Shown here in pieces: positions 17,498 through 26,477 of a stretch of DNA of 64,000 bases; positions within the stretch are counted from its first letter, which is position 1, and each line of letters opens with the position of its first letter. A program made the translations under genes and the position numbers. The notes under the pieces are model-generated. The model did not search any database. It was not told where the DNA came from and saw nothing but the letters and a program-made list of their open reading frames with translations. The DNA comes from Guyparkeria halophila (lineage in GTDB: Bacteria; Pseudomonadota; Gammaproteobacteria; Halothiobacillales; Halothiobacillaceae), in NCBI RefSeq assembly GCF_034479635.1, contig NZ_CP140153.1, forward strand, positions 379,501-443,500, written 5' to 3'.

Positions 17498-19000
17498 ATG
17501 AACGAGCGTCCGTCCACGAGTCGTGCCACCGAACCGCTGCACGCCTCGCGTCATTGCTTCGCCCAACCGCGGTTCGCCGACGAGTCGGCCGTGCTTGCCG
17601 ATGCCTATCGCCTGCTCGATGACGCGGTGATCCGTTACCAGGGTCGCCCGGTCGGCACGATGGCGAGCCTCGATCCGCGTGCCCCGGCCGAGAACTACCG
17701 TGATTGCTTCGTGCGCGACTTTGTCTCGGCGGCGTTTCTGATGCTGCTGGAAGGGCGCTCGGACGTGGTGCGCGAGTTTCTCGCCATGATCCTGCGCATG
17801 CGCGGCCAGCAGGAGGAGCTGGAAGGGCAGCAGGTCGCGCCGGGCGTGCTGCCGGCCTCGTTCCGCGTCATCACCCTCGATGACGGCAGCGAGCAGCTGT
17901 CGGCCGACTTCGGCGACCGGGCCATCGGTCGGGTCGCCCCGGTCGATTCGATGATGTGGTGGGCGGTGTTGCTGCGCGCCTACGTGCGCCATACCGGCGA
18001 CACGGCGTTCGCCCACACCCCGGAGGTCCAGCGTGGCCTGCGCATGATCCTGAGCCTCTGCCTGCAGAGTCGCTTCGAGGTCTTCCCGACCCTGCTGGTG
18101 CCGGACGGCTCGTTCATGGTCGATCGGCGCATGGGGGTCAATGGCCACCCGCTCGAGATCCAGGCGCTGTTCGACATGACCCTGCGCACGGCCGATCTCC
18201 TGACCGTCGACGAGGGCAGCCACTGGCTGATCGATCTGGCCAAGCGCCGTCGTCACGTGTTGCGCGACTACGTGCGCCGCTACTACTGGCTGGATCTGGA
18301 CGTGCTCAACGAGGTGCACCGCTTTTCCACCGAGAAGTTCGGCCACGACGTCGACAACGTCTTCAACATCTATCCCGAGTCGATTCCCGAATGGGTCGCC
18401 GACTGGCTGCCGGACGACGGCGGCTACTTCGTCGGCAATCTCGGCCCGGGGCGCATCGATTTCCGCTTCTTCTCGCAGGGCAATTTCCTCGCCACGACCA
18501 CCGGATTGGCGACCGCGAAGCAGGGCGGCCTGCTGATGCATACCGTCACCGAGCGATGGGATGACCTGGTGGGGCAGATGCCGGTCAAGCTGGTCTATCC
18601 ACCGGCGCGCGGGGCCGAATGGCGCCTGATGACCGGGTCGGATCCGAAGAACGTGCCCTGGTCGTATCACAACGGCGGCAACTGGCCGGTGCTGATCTGG
18701 CCGATGGTGGCCGCTGCGCTGGCCACCGATCGTCAGGACCTGGGGGAACGGGCCTTCCGTGTCGCCGAGCGGCGCTTGATGGCCGACAGCTGGCCGGAAT
18801 ACTACGACGGTCGGCACGGCCGCCTGATCGGTCGCCGGGCCAATCTGCATCAGGTCTGGAGCGCCACCGGGTTGCTGTTGGCGCGCCACCTGCTGGCCAA
18901 TCCCGAGAGCCTGGTGGAGTTGGGGCTTGCGGAGGACGACGACAATGCCCCCGGCAGCGGACGCGGCGGCGAGGCAGAGCGAGATCAGGGAGGTGAGTGA
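17498..19000 (+). CDS. GH100 alkaline/neutral invertase-like sucrose hydrolase
   Basis: A 500-residue cytoplasmic protein without signal peptide that resembles glycoside hydrolase family 100. Recognisable stretches are AENYRDCFVRDFVSAAF near residue 65, RVAPVDSMMWWAVLLRAY, MGVNGHPLEIQALFDM, NVFNIYPESIP, SQGNFLATTTGLAT, DPKNVPWSYHNGGNWP and DSWPEYYDG. The family hydrolyses sucrose to glucose and fructose. The start at 17498 has GAAGGA upstream. It is first in an operon with the enzymes that make sucrose, 4 bases before sucrose-phosphate synthase. That suggests control of sucrose level or turnover. Confidence 0.85.
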   Translation: MNERPSTSRATEPLHASRHCFAQPRFADESAVLADAYRLLDDAVIRYQGRPVGTMASLDPRAPAENYRDCFVRDFVSAAFLMLLEGRSDVVREFLAMILRMRGQQEELEGQQVAPGVLPASFRVITLDDGSEQLSADFGDRAIGRVAPVDSMMWWAVLLRAYVRHTGDTAFAHTPEVQRGLRMILSLCLQSRFEVFPTLLVPDGSFMVDRRMGVNGHPLEIQALFDMTLRTADLLTVDEGSHWLIDLAKRRRHVLRDYVRRYYWLDLDVLNEVHRFSTEKFGHDVDNVFNIYPESIPEWVADWLPDDGGYFVGNLGPGRIDFRFFSQGNFLATTTGLATAKQGGLLMHTVTERWDDLVGQMPVKLVYPPARGAEWRLMTGSDPKNVPWSYHNGGNWPVLIWPMVAAALATDRQDLGERAFRVAERRLMADSWPEYYDGRHGRLIGRRANLHQVWSATGLLLARHLLANPESLVELGLAEDDDNAPGSGRGGEAERDQGGE

Positions 19001-19004
19001 CACC

Positions 19005-21191
19005 ATGCCGAAAACGGGTGACAACGACGGACTTTATATCTGCCTGGTCAGCGTGCACGGGCTGATTCGCGGGCAAAACCTGGAGTTGGGTCGCGATGCC
19101 GATACCGGCGGGCAAACCCTCTACGTGGTCGAGCTGGCACAGGCGTTGGCGCGCCGCCCCGAGGTGGGCCGCGTCGACCTGTTCACTCGACGGGTGATCG
19201 ATCCGCGGGTGGATGCCGACTATGCCCAGCCCGAGGAAGATCTGGGCGACAACGCCCACATCATCCGTATCGATGCCGGTCCCGAGGAGTACCTGCCCAA
19301 GGAGCGACTCTGGGACTACCTCAACTGCTTTGTCGACGGCGCGCTGGCACACATCGACCGGATCGGGCGCACACCGGCCCTGATCCACAGCCACTACGCC
19401 GATGCCGGTTACGTCGGCGTGCGGCTGGCCCACCACCTGGGCGTGCCGCTGGCGCATACCGGCCACTCGCTGGGCCGCGTCAAGCGTCGCCGCCTGCTGG
19501 CGCGCGGCGAGAGCAGCGAGACGATCGAGTCGACCTACGCCATGTCCATCCGCGTCCGGGCCGAGGAGGAGGTGCTGGCCGCCGCGGACATGGTGGTGGT
19601 CAGCACCGGCCAGGAGATCGAGGAGCAGTACGGGCTCTACGACTGGACCGATCCCGACAAGATGACGGTGATACCGCCCGGCGTGAACCTGGAGCGTTTC
19701 ACGCCGCCGCCCGAGCAGTTCGCGCCACCCATCTGTGCCGATCTGCGTCGCTTTTTGCGCGAGCCCCAGCGACCGATGGTGCTGGCGCTGTCCCGGCCCG
19801 ACGAGCGCAAGAACATCGCCACCCTGATCGAGGCGTTCGGCGCGCACCCCACGCTGCGCGAACAGGCGAACCTGGTGATCATTGCCGGCAACCGCGACGA
19901 CATTCGCGACATGGACGCCGGGCCGCGCAAGGTGCTCACCGACATCCTGCTGCTGATCGACTACCACGACCTCTACGGCGTGGCCGCCTATCCGCGTCAC
20001 CACCAGTCCGACGACGTACCCGATCTCTACCGGCTGGTCACCCGCAGCCGCGGGGTGTTCATCAACCCGGCGCTGACCGAACCGTTCGGCCTGACCCTGA
20101 TCGAAGCGGCCGCCGCCGGGGCGCCGATCCTGGCGACCGAGGACGGCGGGCCGCGCGACATCATCGCTGCCTGCGAGAACGGCGAGCTGATCGACCCCTT
20201 GGACGCCGAGGGCATTGGCGAACGGATTGCCGCCTTGCTCGAGGACCGCGAGCGCTGGCGGCGCTACTCGCAGAACGGCATCCGGCGCGTGCGCGAGTGC
20301 TACGCCTGGGATGCCCACGTCGAGAGTTACCTCGCGCGCGTGGCGCGGCTGTTCGAGGGCGAGCGTCGCGCGGTGCGCCCCAGCCTCCCCGATCATGTGC
20401 TCACTCAGGTCGATCGGGCGCTGGTGGTCGAGTTGGCGGCGCTGGGCGATTCCACCGATGCCGGCCCGCGCCGCCGGCTGGTCGAGACATTGCGTGCCCA
20501 TCGTCGGCAGGCCGGCTTCGCGGTGGTTTCCGATCGGCCGCGCCGCGAGGTGCTCAGCGCGCTCAAGGAACTGGGCGTGCCCACGCCCGACGTGCTGATC
20601 ACCCGGGGCGGCACGCAGATTCACTATGGCCCACGCCTGTCGCGGGACGAAGGCTGGAGTCGCCATATCGGCTACGCCTGGCAACCGGATCGCGTCTACA
20701 ACCTGCTGGCCCGGACGCCCGGCCTGGAATTGCGTTCCCGTGCGGTGCAGGGGGTGCATGCCGTGCACGCCTTCATCGCGGATACCGATGCCTTTCCGGG
20801 CTTCGAGGCGCTGGAAAACGAGCTGCATCAACTCGACATCCACGCCAACCTGATGCGCCTGTCGCGCAACGAGTTGCTGGCCATGCCGGTGCGTGCCTCC
20901 AAGGGCTTCGCGCTGCGTTATTTCGCCACGCAGTGGGGCATTGCGCTTGATCACCTGCTGGTGGCCGGTGGCGTCGCGACCGACGAGGACATGCTGCGTG
21001 GCAATCCGCTCGGGGCGGTGGTCACGCCGGACGGGGCGAGCGAACTACCGGGTCTGACGGACCTCGATCGGGTGATCTTCACCCGGGGACGCGGGCCGTC
21101 GGGCGTGTTCGAGGCCATCGATCATTACGATTTCTTCGGTGCCTGTGCCCTGCCCGAGGGCCGGCGAGGTGATGACGGGGCGTCCTCATGA
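19005..21191 (+). CDS. Sucrose-phosphate synthase with inactive SPP-like C-terminal domain
   Basis: A 728-residue protein. Residues 1-460 form a GT4 glycosyltransferase: SVHGLIRGQNLELGRDADTG, SHYADAGYVGVRLA, HTGHSLGRVKRRRLL, LALSRPDERKNIATL and NPALTEPFGLTLIEAAA, typical of sucrose-phosphate synthase (UDP- or ADP-glucose plus fructose-6-phosphate). From about residue 465 a HAD domain like sucrose-phosphatase follows. Its motif I reads LVVELAALGD instead of the D-x-D-x-T form, so it should lack phosphatase activity. A separate intact phosphatase gene follows with an ATGA overlap. The start at 19005 is 4 bases after the invertase stop. Confidence 0.88.
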   Translation: MPKTGDNDGLYICLVSVHGLIRGQNLELGRDADTGGQTLYVVELAQALARRPEVGRVDLFTRRVIDPRVDADYAQPEEDLGDNAHIIRIDAGPEEYLPKERLWDYLNCFVDGALAHIDRIGRTPALIHSHYADAGYVGVRLAHHLGVPLAHTGHSLGRVKRRRLLARGESSETIESTYAMSIRVRAEEEVLAAADMVVVSTGQEIEEQYGLYDWTDPDKMTVIPPGVNLERFTPPPEQFAPPICADLRRFLREPQRPMVLALSRPDERKNIATLIEAFGAHPTLREQANLVIIAGNRDDIRDMDAGPRKVLTDILLLIDYHDLYGVAAYPRHHQSDDVPDLYRLVTRSRGVFINPALTEPFGLTLIEAAAAGAPILATEDGGPRDIIAACENGELIDPLDAEGIGERIAALLEDRERWRRYSQNGIRRVRECYAWDAHVESYLARVARLFEGERRAVRPSLPDHVLTQVDRALVVELAALGDSTDAGPRRRLVETLRAHRRQAGFAVVSDRPRREVLSALKELGVPTPDVLITRGGTQIHYGPRLSRDEGWSRHIGYAWQPDRVYNLLARTPGLELRSRAVQGVHAVHAFIADTDAFPGFEALENELHQLDIHANLMRLSRNELLAMPVRASKGFALRYFATQWGIALDHLLVAGGVATDEDMLRGNPLGAVVTPDGASELPGLTDLDRVIFTRGRGPSGVFEAIDHYDFFGACALPEGRRGDDGASS

Positions 21192-22081
21192 GCGAGCTGG
21201 CGCCGATCCTGTTGTGCTGTGACCTCGACCGCACCCTGATTCCCAACGGCCGGGCCGAGGAATCGGCCGAGGCGCGGCCGCGCCTGGCGCGCTTCTGTGC
21301 CCACCCGGCGGTCGAGCTGGTGTTCGTCTCCGGGCGGGATCTCCAGCTGGTGCTCGAGGGCATCGACGAGTGGTCGCTGCCGCAACCCGACTACATCATC
21401 GGTGATGTCGGCACCACCATTTACGCGCCGCGTTCGCAGACGGGGCATGGGGATGGCGACTGGATTCACTGGCCGGCCTGGACCGATCAGATCGCGCCGG
21501 ACTGGAACGGACTGACCCACGACGATGTCAGCGACATGTTCGCCGACATTTCCGTCCTCCGGCCCCAGGAGCCGGCGAAGCAGGGGACGTTCAAGGCGAG
21601 CTATTACGTCGACCGACAGGCCAACCAGGAGGTGCTCGATGCCGAACTGCACAGCCGGCTGTGGCGTAACGGAGTCGACGCGCGACTGGTCTGGTCGCTC
21701 GACGAGGCGGCCGACGTGCTGCTGCTCGATGTATTGCCGACCCATGCCAGCAAGCTGCACGCGATCGAGTTTCTCGTCCAGCATCTGGCCTTCGACGAAA
21801 GTCGGGCGATATTCGCCGGCGATTCGGGCAACGACCTCCATGCCCTCGGCAGCCACATCAACGGTGTGCTGGTCGCCAATGCCGAACCGGCGGTCAAGGC
21901 GCGTGCCCGGGAGCTGGTGCGTGCCGGCGCGATGGAGGACACGCTCTACCTCGCGCAAGGCGGTCTGTTCGGCATGAACGGCAATTACGCCGCCGGGGTG
22001 CTCGAGGGGATCGTGCACTACCTGCCGGAAACCCGCGAACAGATGGGTCTGACCACCGATGTCGGCGAGGCCCCGGGTTGA
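21188..22081 (+). CDS. Sucrose-6-phosphate phosphatase (HAD family)
   Basis: A 297-residue HAD-IIB phosphatase of the sucrose-phosphatase/mannosyl-3-phosphoglycerate phosphatase group. Motif I is CCDLDRTLIPNG with both catalytic Asp (residues 12 and 14), motif II is VFVSGRD, the Lys motif is in GTFKASYYVD and motif IV is FAGDSGNDLHAL. It should convert sucrose-6-phosphate to sucrose. It overlaps the synthase gene by 4 bases, supporting joint action, and provides the activity missing from the synthase's own C-terminal domain. Confidence 0.88.
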   Translation: MSELAPILLCCDLDRTLIPNGRAEESAEARPRLARFCAHPAVELVFVSGRDLQLVLEGIDEWSLPQPDYIIGDVGTTIYAPRSQTGHGDGDWIHWPAWTDQIAPDWNGLTHDDVSDMFADISVLRPQEPAKQGTFKASYYVDRQANQEVLDAELHSRLWRNGVDARLVWSLDEAADVLLLDVLPTHASKLHAIEFLVQHLAFDESRAIFAGDSGNDLHALGSHINGVLVANAEPAVKARARELVRAGAMEDTLYLAQGGLFGMNGNYAAGVLEGIVHYLPETREQMGLTTDVGEAPG

Positions 22082-22866
22082 CGGTCTGGCGCTGGCTCCT
22101 CGGCCTGTTCGGTCGATCCTCCCGTGACGCGATCGAGATTCCGGCCCCGGCCTGGCAACGCGTCTGCCAGGGTCAACCGGAGCTGTCCGTGCTGTCGGTC
22201 GAGGAATGCGAACGCCTGCGGCCGTTGGCCGGGCAGTTCCTCGCCGAGCGACCGTTCTACGCCGGCGGAGCGATGGAGCTTACGGATGCCATGCAGCTGC
22301 GGATCGCCGCCCTGGCGAGCTTGCCGGCGCTCTCGCTCGGCATGGGCTGGCTGGCGGGGATTCGGTCGGTCGTGGTGTATGCGGATGCCTTCGAGGTCGA
22401 TCACGAGGAGGTCGACGAGGACGGCGTGGTGCATCACGTCCGCGATCTGCGTGCCGGCGAGGCCTGGTCGCATGGCACCCTGGTCCTCTCCTGGGCGGAT
22501 ATCGAGGCCGGGCTCGACCCGGATGTCGCCACCAGCGTGGTGATCCACGAGGTGGCGCATTTCATCGATGGGACCAACGGTGCGGAAAACGGCTTCCCGC
22601 CGCTGGACAAGGGCCATGATCGTGCCCGCTGGACGCATGACTTCCAGGTGGCCTTCGACCGGCTCAACCGGGAGATCGATGCCGGGCACGAGCCGACGAT
22701 CGACCCGTATGCGGCCACCAACCCGGCCGAGTTCTTTGCCGTGCTCAGCGAGTATTTCTTTCGGATGCCCGGCGAGCTGCTTGACTTCGATGCATCGCTG
22801 TATCGGCATCTCGCCCGTTTTTACGCTCAGGACCCACTAACACGCATGATCTCCGCGGGCGGGTGA
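22078..22866 (+). CDS. mtfA: M90-family zinc peptidase, MtfA-like
   Basis: A 262-residue protein, close to the 265 residues of E. coli MtfA. The zinc site HEVAHFIDG gives HExxH, and a downstream Glu follows in NPAEFFAVLSEYFF, as in the family. MtfA in E. coli binds the glucose-PTS repressor Mlc and has aminopeptidase activity. The start is TTG overlapping the phosphatase stop (TTGA), so the gene is translated from the sucrose operon. Its role there is unknown; a link to sugar control is a guess. The gene ends facing the MFS gene. Confidence 0.85.
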   Translation: MTVWRWLLGLFGRSSRDAIEIPAPAWQRVCQGQPELSVLSVEECERLRPLAGQFLAERPFYAGGAMELTDAMQLRIAALASLPALSLGMGWLAGIRSVVVYADAFEVDHEEVDEDGVVHHVRDLRAGEAWSHGTLVLSWADIEAGLDPDVATSVVIHEVAHFIDGTNGAENGFPPLDKGHDRARWTHDFQVAFDRLNREIDAGHEPTIDPYAATNPAEFFAVLSEYFFRMPGELLDFDASLYRHLARFYAQDPLTRMISAGG

Positions 22867-22912
22867 CATCGAGGTTGGCGAGCGAGGGACTCGCGCCTCT
22901 TGCTGGCAGCAG

Positions 22913-24172
22913 TCATGTGGAGGCAGAGTCCGGCTGCCGTGTGAGACGCGGACTCAACCAGACCCAAGTGATCACTGGCATGGCGAGGGTCAGGATCAGG
23001 CTGCACATCGCCAGCCCACTCATGCCCGTCAATTGTCCGTCCGGTGCCGTCGTGAGTAGCAGACTAGACAGAAACCCCGCCAAGCCCGATCCCACGCCAG
23101 AGGCGGCATTGTGAAGCGACATGAACGCCGCGCGTTGCCGAGGGCGGGGTAGCGAGACCAGCAGGCTGTTGGTCGAACTGGTGCGGGCGGTGCTCCCCGC
23201 CATGAAGAGAGCGAAGAGCAGGTAGAGCGATGCGGTCGGCGGGTGGACGAGGTAGGTCAGGGTGATGGCTATACCAGCCAGGATGGCATTGGCCATGTGG
23301 TTGCTGTGCCGCCAGCCGTGATCGAAGAAGTGGCCCGAGGCCTTGAGCAGGACCAGTGTGCTGATGCCGCCGATCAGGTAGAGCAGCGCCATGTTCTCGC
23401 GCGGAAAACCCAGGTTGAACTGAAAGTGGCTGGCGAAATTGGCCACGATCAGGAAGTGGGCCAAGGTCTGTCCGGCAACGACCGCCAACGCCAGCCCAAT
23501 GGCAGGTTGACGTAGCAGTTTGAACAGTAGACCGCGGTCGATCTTTGCCTCGAGGTGGCCGGTCATTGACGGTATCGTCGCCATCGCCATCACGGTCAAG
23601 GCGACGCCGGCGAGGCCGAATGCCAAGAAGGTGCTTCGCCAACCGAAATGCAGGGACAGCTGCAGGGACAGCGGCACGGCCAGGATGGCTGCCACCGAGA
23701 ACGCGGTGGCAACCAGGGCCATGGCCCGTCCCCGCTGTCGGTCGGGTATTACGTCGACCAACGTGGCCATCATTACCGCGATGGTGGGGCCGTTGATGCA
23801 GCCGGCCAGGATGAATAGTCCCGTCAATTGCGCCGGCTCGCGGGCGAAGCCGCAAGCCAGAAAAATCAGTGCCCTTGCGCCCAGCAGGGAAATCAGCAGT
23901 GGCCGTCGGTCGAATCGGTCCAGCAGTCCGGCGAACAGCACCGATGCCGCCGCCGAGCCGAGCATGGCGCCACCGACCAGATTGCCGATTTGCGCCGGGT
24001 CGAAGCCGATGCCTTCGACCAGATCCGGTCCCAACGGCATGATCATCATCATACTGCCGATGGAAACGACGCTCGCGAGAAACGCGAGGCGGACGATGTT
24101 GTTTGCCGCTCCGGCGGAAAAAAGCATGAAGACGCAAGGAAGATGTCGGTGCCGCGAACGGTAACGGCTCAT
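22913..24172 (-). CDS. MFS transporter, probable siderophore exporter
   Basis: A 419-residue major-facilitator protein with about 12 hydrophobic segments. Between the second and third helices is LLDRFDRRPLLISLLGAR, the family's loop motif, and DVIPDRQRGRAMALVATAF lies further on. It is 25 bases downstream of the TonB receptor gene on the same strand, facing away from the ent genes. Position suggests an EntS-like exporter of the catechol siderophore. Family membership is clear; the substrate is inferred. The start at 24172 lacks a clear ribosome-binding site, and an alternative ATG lies at 24127. Confidence 0.75.
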   Translation of the reverse strand: MSRYRSRHRHLPCVFMLFSAGAANNIVRLAFLASVVSIGSMMMIMPLGPDLVEGIGFDPAQIGNLVGGAMLGSAAASVLFAGLLDRFDRRPLLISLLGARALIFLACGFAREPAQLTGLFILAGCINGPTIAVMMATLVDVIPDRQRGRAMALVATAFSVAAILAVPLSLQLSLHFGWRSTFLAFGLAGVALTVMAMATIPSMTGHLEAKIDRGLLFKLLRQPAIGLALAVVAGQTLAHFLIVANFASHFQFNLGFPRENMALLYLIGGISTLVLLKASGHFFDHGWRHSNHMANAILAGIAITLTYLVHPPTASLYLLFALFMAGSTARTSSTNSLLVSLPRPRQRAAFMSLHNAASGVGSGLAGFLSSLLLTTAPDGQLTGMSGLAMCSLILTLAMPVITWVWLSPRLTRQPDSAST

Positions 24173-24197
24173 GCCGTAGCCGTCGCGACGAGGTGGA

Positions 24198-26132
24198 TCA
24201 GAAGCGGTACGAGCCGCTTACGTAGTAGCTACGTCCCAGCTGGATGACCGGGTAGTTCGGGTTGTCGTCGACCGGACGCTCGTCGGTGGCGTTCTTGATG
24301 CCCAGACGCAGGTCGAGATGCCGGCTGAAGGCGTAGCCGAGGCCGAGATCCACGGTCTGGTAGCTTTCCGTGTATTCCGGATCGCTGCCACGCGGCGCAA
24401 TGTACTGTTCGCCGTGGTGGTTGGCCGCCAGGAAGGAATGAATCTGGCCGGTCATGTCCCAGTCGAGCCGCACGGTCGCCTTGTGATCCGGGCGGGCGGT
24501 CAGCGGGTCGCCGTTGCCATCTTCGGTGTCCAGGTACGTGTAGTTGCCGCTCAGGCCGAGTGTGTCGGTCAGTCGTACGGCGCCTTCGAACTCGACCCCG
24601 TGGATGTCCACCTCACTGATGTTGGTCCACACGCGCTGCGTCTCACCCGGGATGTAAGGCGCGTCGATCATGTCCTCGACGTCGTTCTTGAACAGGGTGA
24701 GTGTGGCATTCCAGCGCTCGCGCTGAACGTCGACGGCCATTTCGTAGTTGGTGCTGGTCTCCGGTTCCAGATCCGGGTCGCCCGTGATGAAGCAGGAACC
24801 GCCGCAACTGACCAACTGGTAGTTCGGGTTGAGTTGGTACGGGCCCGGGGCCTTGAATGCCTGGCTCACGCCGCCCTTCAGGGTGACCGACTCGTTGAGG
24901 CCGTAAACCAGGTAGGCGCGCGGGGTGAAATGCCCGCCGAAGTCCTGGTGATGGTCGTAGCGACCGCCGAGGGTAAGCGCGAGGTCGTTGGTCAGACCGA
25001 TCTCGTCCTGCAGATAGACGGCATAGCGGTCGGTCTCGTCCTCGCCGGTATCGGTGTAGGTGTACTGATCGACGACCTTGTCGCGGCGGGCTTCCACCCC
25101 GGCGGTGATCGCGTGATCGCCGAGCCGGAAGTTCGAGTAGCCATTGATCAGCATGTTCTTTTGCTCGTAACTGCGATCCGCCGGCGGATCGATCACCGCG
25201 AAGGAGCTGTTGTAGTCCTCGATCTCGGCGGTTTCGTACTGGGCCTGAACGGTGGTGTCGCCCCAGCTCCAATACCCTTTGTGTGTCAGGCTGAACAAGT
25301 CCCGATCCACCTCTTGTTCGCGTGTGCGGCCCGGCGCGTAGTAGTCCAGTGGTCGTTCGTCGTTGCTGTGGCGGTAGTCGAAGTCGAGCGACTGATTGTC
25401 GCTCATCATCCAGCTCACGGTGGCGTTGAGATTGCGCGTCTGTTTCTCCTCCAGGCGCGGCACCTGACTGGACTCGTCCGGTTGCCAGGCATTGCGGTTG
25501 TAGGTTTCGGCGTTGACCTTGAAGAACACGTCTTCCGAGAGCGGTCCCCGCGCCGAAACGCCGTTACGAATCTGTTCGCCGCCCGTGTCGTCGGTGGTCT
25601 GGTAGGTGCTGGTCAGGCTGCCGGTCCAGTCGGAAGACGGCCCCTTGGTGATGATGTTGACCACGCCGCCGATCGCGTCCGAGCCGTACAGTGCCGACAT
25701 CGGACCGCGGATGACCTCGACGCGCTCGATGTCGCTCAGCGGTACCGGGGAGGTGTCGAAATCGCTGCCCCGCCACAGGACCTCCCCGGTGGAAATGCGC
25801 TTGCCGTCGATCAGCACCAGTGTGTACTTGGATCCCAGCCCACGAATGCTGACGTCGCTACGGCCGGTACCGTTGCCCGCGCCCTGGTAGACGCCCGGCA
25901 GGCGCTTGAGCACGTCGCTGAGATCGTTGATCGGCATCTCCCGGATGTCTTCCTGCGTCAGCACGGAGATGGATGCCGGTGCCTTGCTTTTCGAGTGCGA
26001 GGTGGTGGTGGCGGTGACCGTCACCGGGCTCAGGATTTCGGCGTCCTGCGCCAGGGCGGGGGAGGCCAGCGCGATCAGGATGCCGGTTGTCAGCGCGCTT
26101 CGGCCGAACGTGGCCGCACGATTGGTTTTCAT
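24198..26132 (-). CDS. TonB-dependent catecholate siderophore receptor
   Basis: A 644-residue outer-membrane receptor. The signal peptide ends near SPALA-QDA, followed by a TonB-box-like SPVTVTAT. The plug contains SVLTQEDIREMPINDLSDVL, DVSIRGLGSKYTLVLIDGKR, IERVEVIRGPMSALYGSDA and IGGVVNIITK. A 22-strand-type barrel follows, ending in SGSYRF with terminal Phe. The sequence looks like the IrgA/CirA/FepA group of catecholate receptors. GGAGGGACC precedes the ATG at 26132, and a Fur-box candidate lies 32 bases upstream. It is divergent from the ent biosynthesis operon. Confidence 0.9.
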   Translation of the reverse strand: MKTNRAATFGRSALTTGILIALASPALAQDAEILSPVTVTATTTSHSKSKAPASISVLTQEDIREMPINDLSDVLKRLPGVYQGAGNGTGRSDVSIRGLGSKYTLVLIDGKRISTGEVLWRGSDFDTSPVPLSDIERVEVIRGPMSALYGSDAIGGVVNIITKGPSSDWTGSLTSTYQTTDDTGGEQIRNGVSARGPLSEDVFFKVNAETYNRNAWQPDESSQVPRLEEKQTRNLNATVSWMMSDNQSLDFDYRHSNDERPLDYYAPGRTREQEVDRDLFSLTHKGYWSWGDTTVQAQYETAEIEDYNSSFAVIDPPADRSYEQKNMLINGYSNFRLGDHAITAGVEARRDKVVDQYTYTDTGEDETDRYAVYLQDEIGLTNDLALTLGGRYDHHQDFGGHFTPRAYLVYGLNESVTLKGGVSQAFKAPGPYQLNPNYQLVSCGGSCFITGDPDLEPETSTNYEMAVDVQRERWNATLTLFKNDVEDMIDAPYIPGETQRVWTNISEVDIHGVEFEGAVRLTDTLGLSGNYTYLDTEDGNGDPLTARPDHKATVRLDWDMTGQIHSFLAANHHGEQYIAPRGSDPEYTESYQTVDLGLGYAFSRHLDLRLGIKNATDERPVDDNPNYPVIQLGRSYYVSGSYRF

Positions 26133-26163
26133 CAGGTCCCTCCTTATTTTTTAACAAATACGA

Positions 26164-26183
26164 ACGGTTATCAGTATCATTCC
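26164..26183 (-). promoter_or_regulatory. Candidate Fur box upstream of the siderophore receptor
   Basis: On the minus strand AATGATACTGATAACC (26166-26181) matches the Fur consensus core AATGATAATCATTATC at 12 of 16 positions. It lies 32 bases before the receptor start, in the region shared with the divergent ent operon. Binding is inferred. Confidence 0.6.
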
Positions 26184-26325
26184 TTATCTCGTTGAGTCAA
26201 CTTCGGCAGGCTCATCGGCCCTGCTCTTTACACTCCCGTCCGGACGGCCCCTTGTCGGCACATGGCCCAGGCGGTGGGCAGTTACATGCCGACCGGAGTG
26301 TAAATAAGAAAGATTCGTACTTGTG

Positions 26326-26354
26326 TTGACGATTGCATGTCGCGTTGGTAACGT
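26326..26354 (+). promoter_or_regulatory. Putative sigma-70 promoter for the ent operon
   Basis: TTGACG (26326-26331), a 17-base spacer and TAACGT (26349-26354) resemble a sigma-70 promoter. The leader to entC would be about 115 bases and contains the small hairpin GTGG-TGAA-CCAC directly before the GGGAGGG ribosome-binding site. The 345-bp region 26133-26477 holds nothing else I can name. Confidence 0.4.
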
Positions 26355-26477
26355 CCATGAGCCTCGGCTAATGAAATCGCGTGAAGCGCGCCTTGACGGG
26401 ATACGCAAGGCCGGAGTCGGACGGTATCCCCGTGCGGGGTGCCGGCTCATGTGGTGAACCACCGGGAGGGCAGTGGG

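Noticed and set aside
17414-20954. Two long minus-strand frames opposite the invertase and sucrose-phosphate synthase
   Set aside because: Both are shadows of strongly supported plus-strand enzymes.
24318-26195. A 625-codon plus-strand frame opposite the TonB receptor
   Set aside because: The receptor on the minus strand has clear plug and barrel motifs; the plus frame has none.
26300-26325. Possible Fur box just before the entC promoter (AAATAAGAAAGATTCG)
   Set aside because: Only scattered matches to the Fur consensus; much weaker than the sites at 26166 and 41082.
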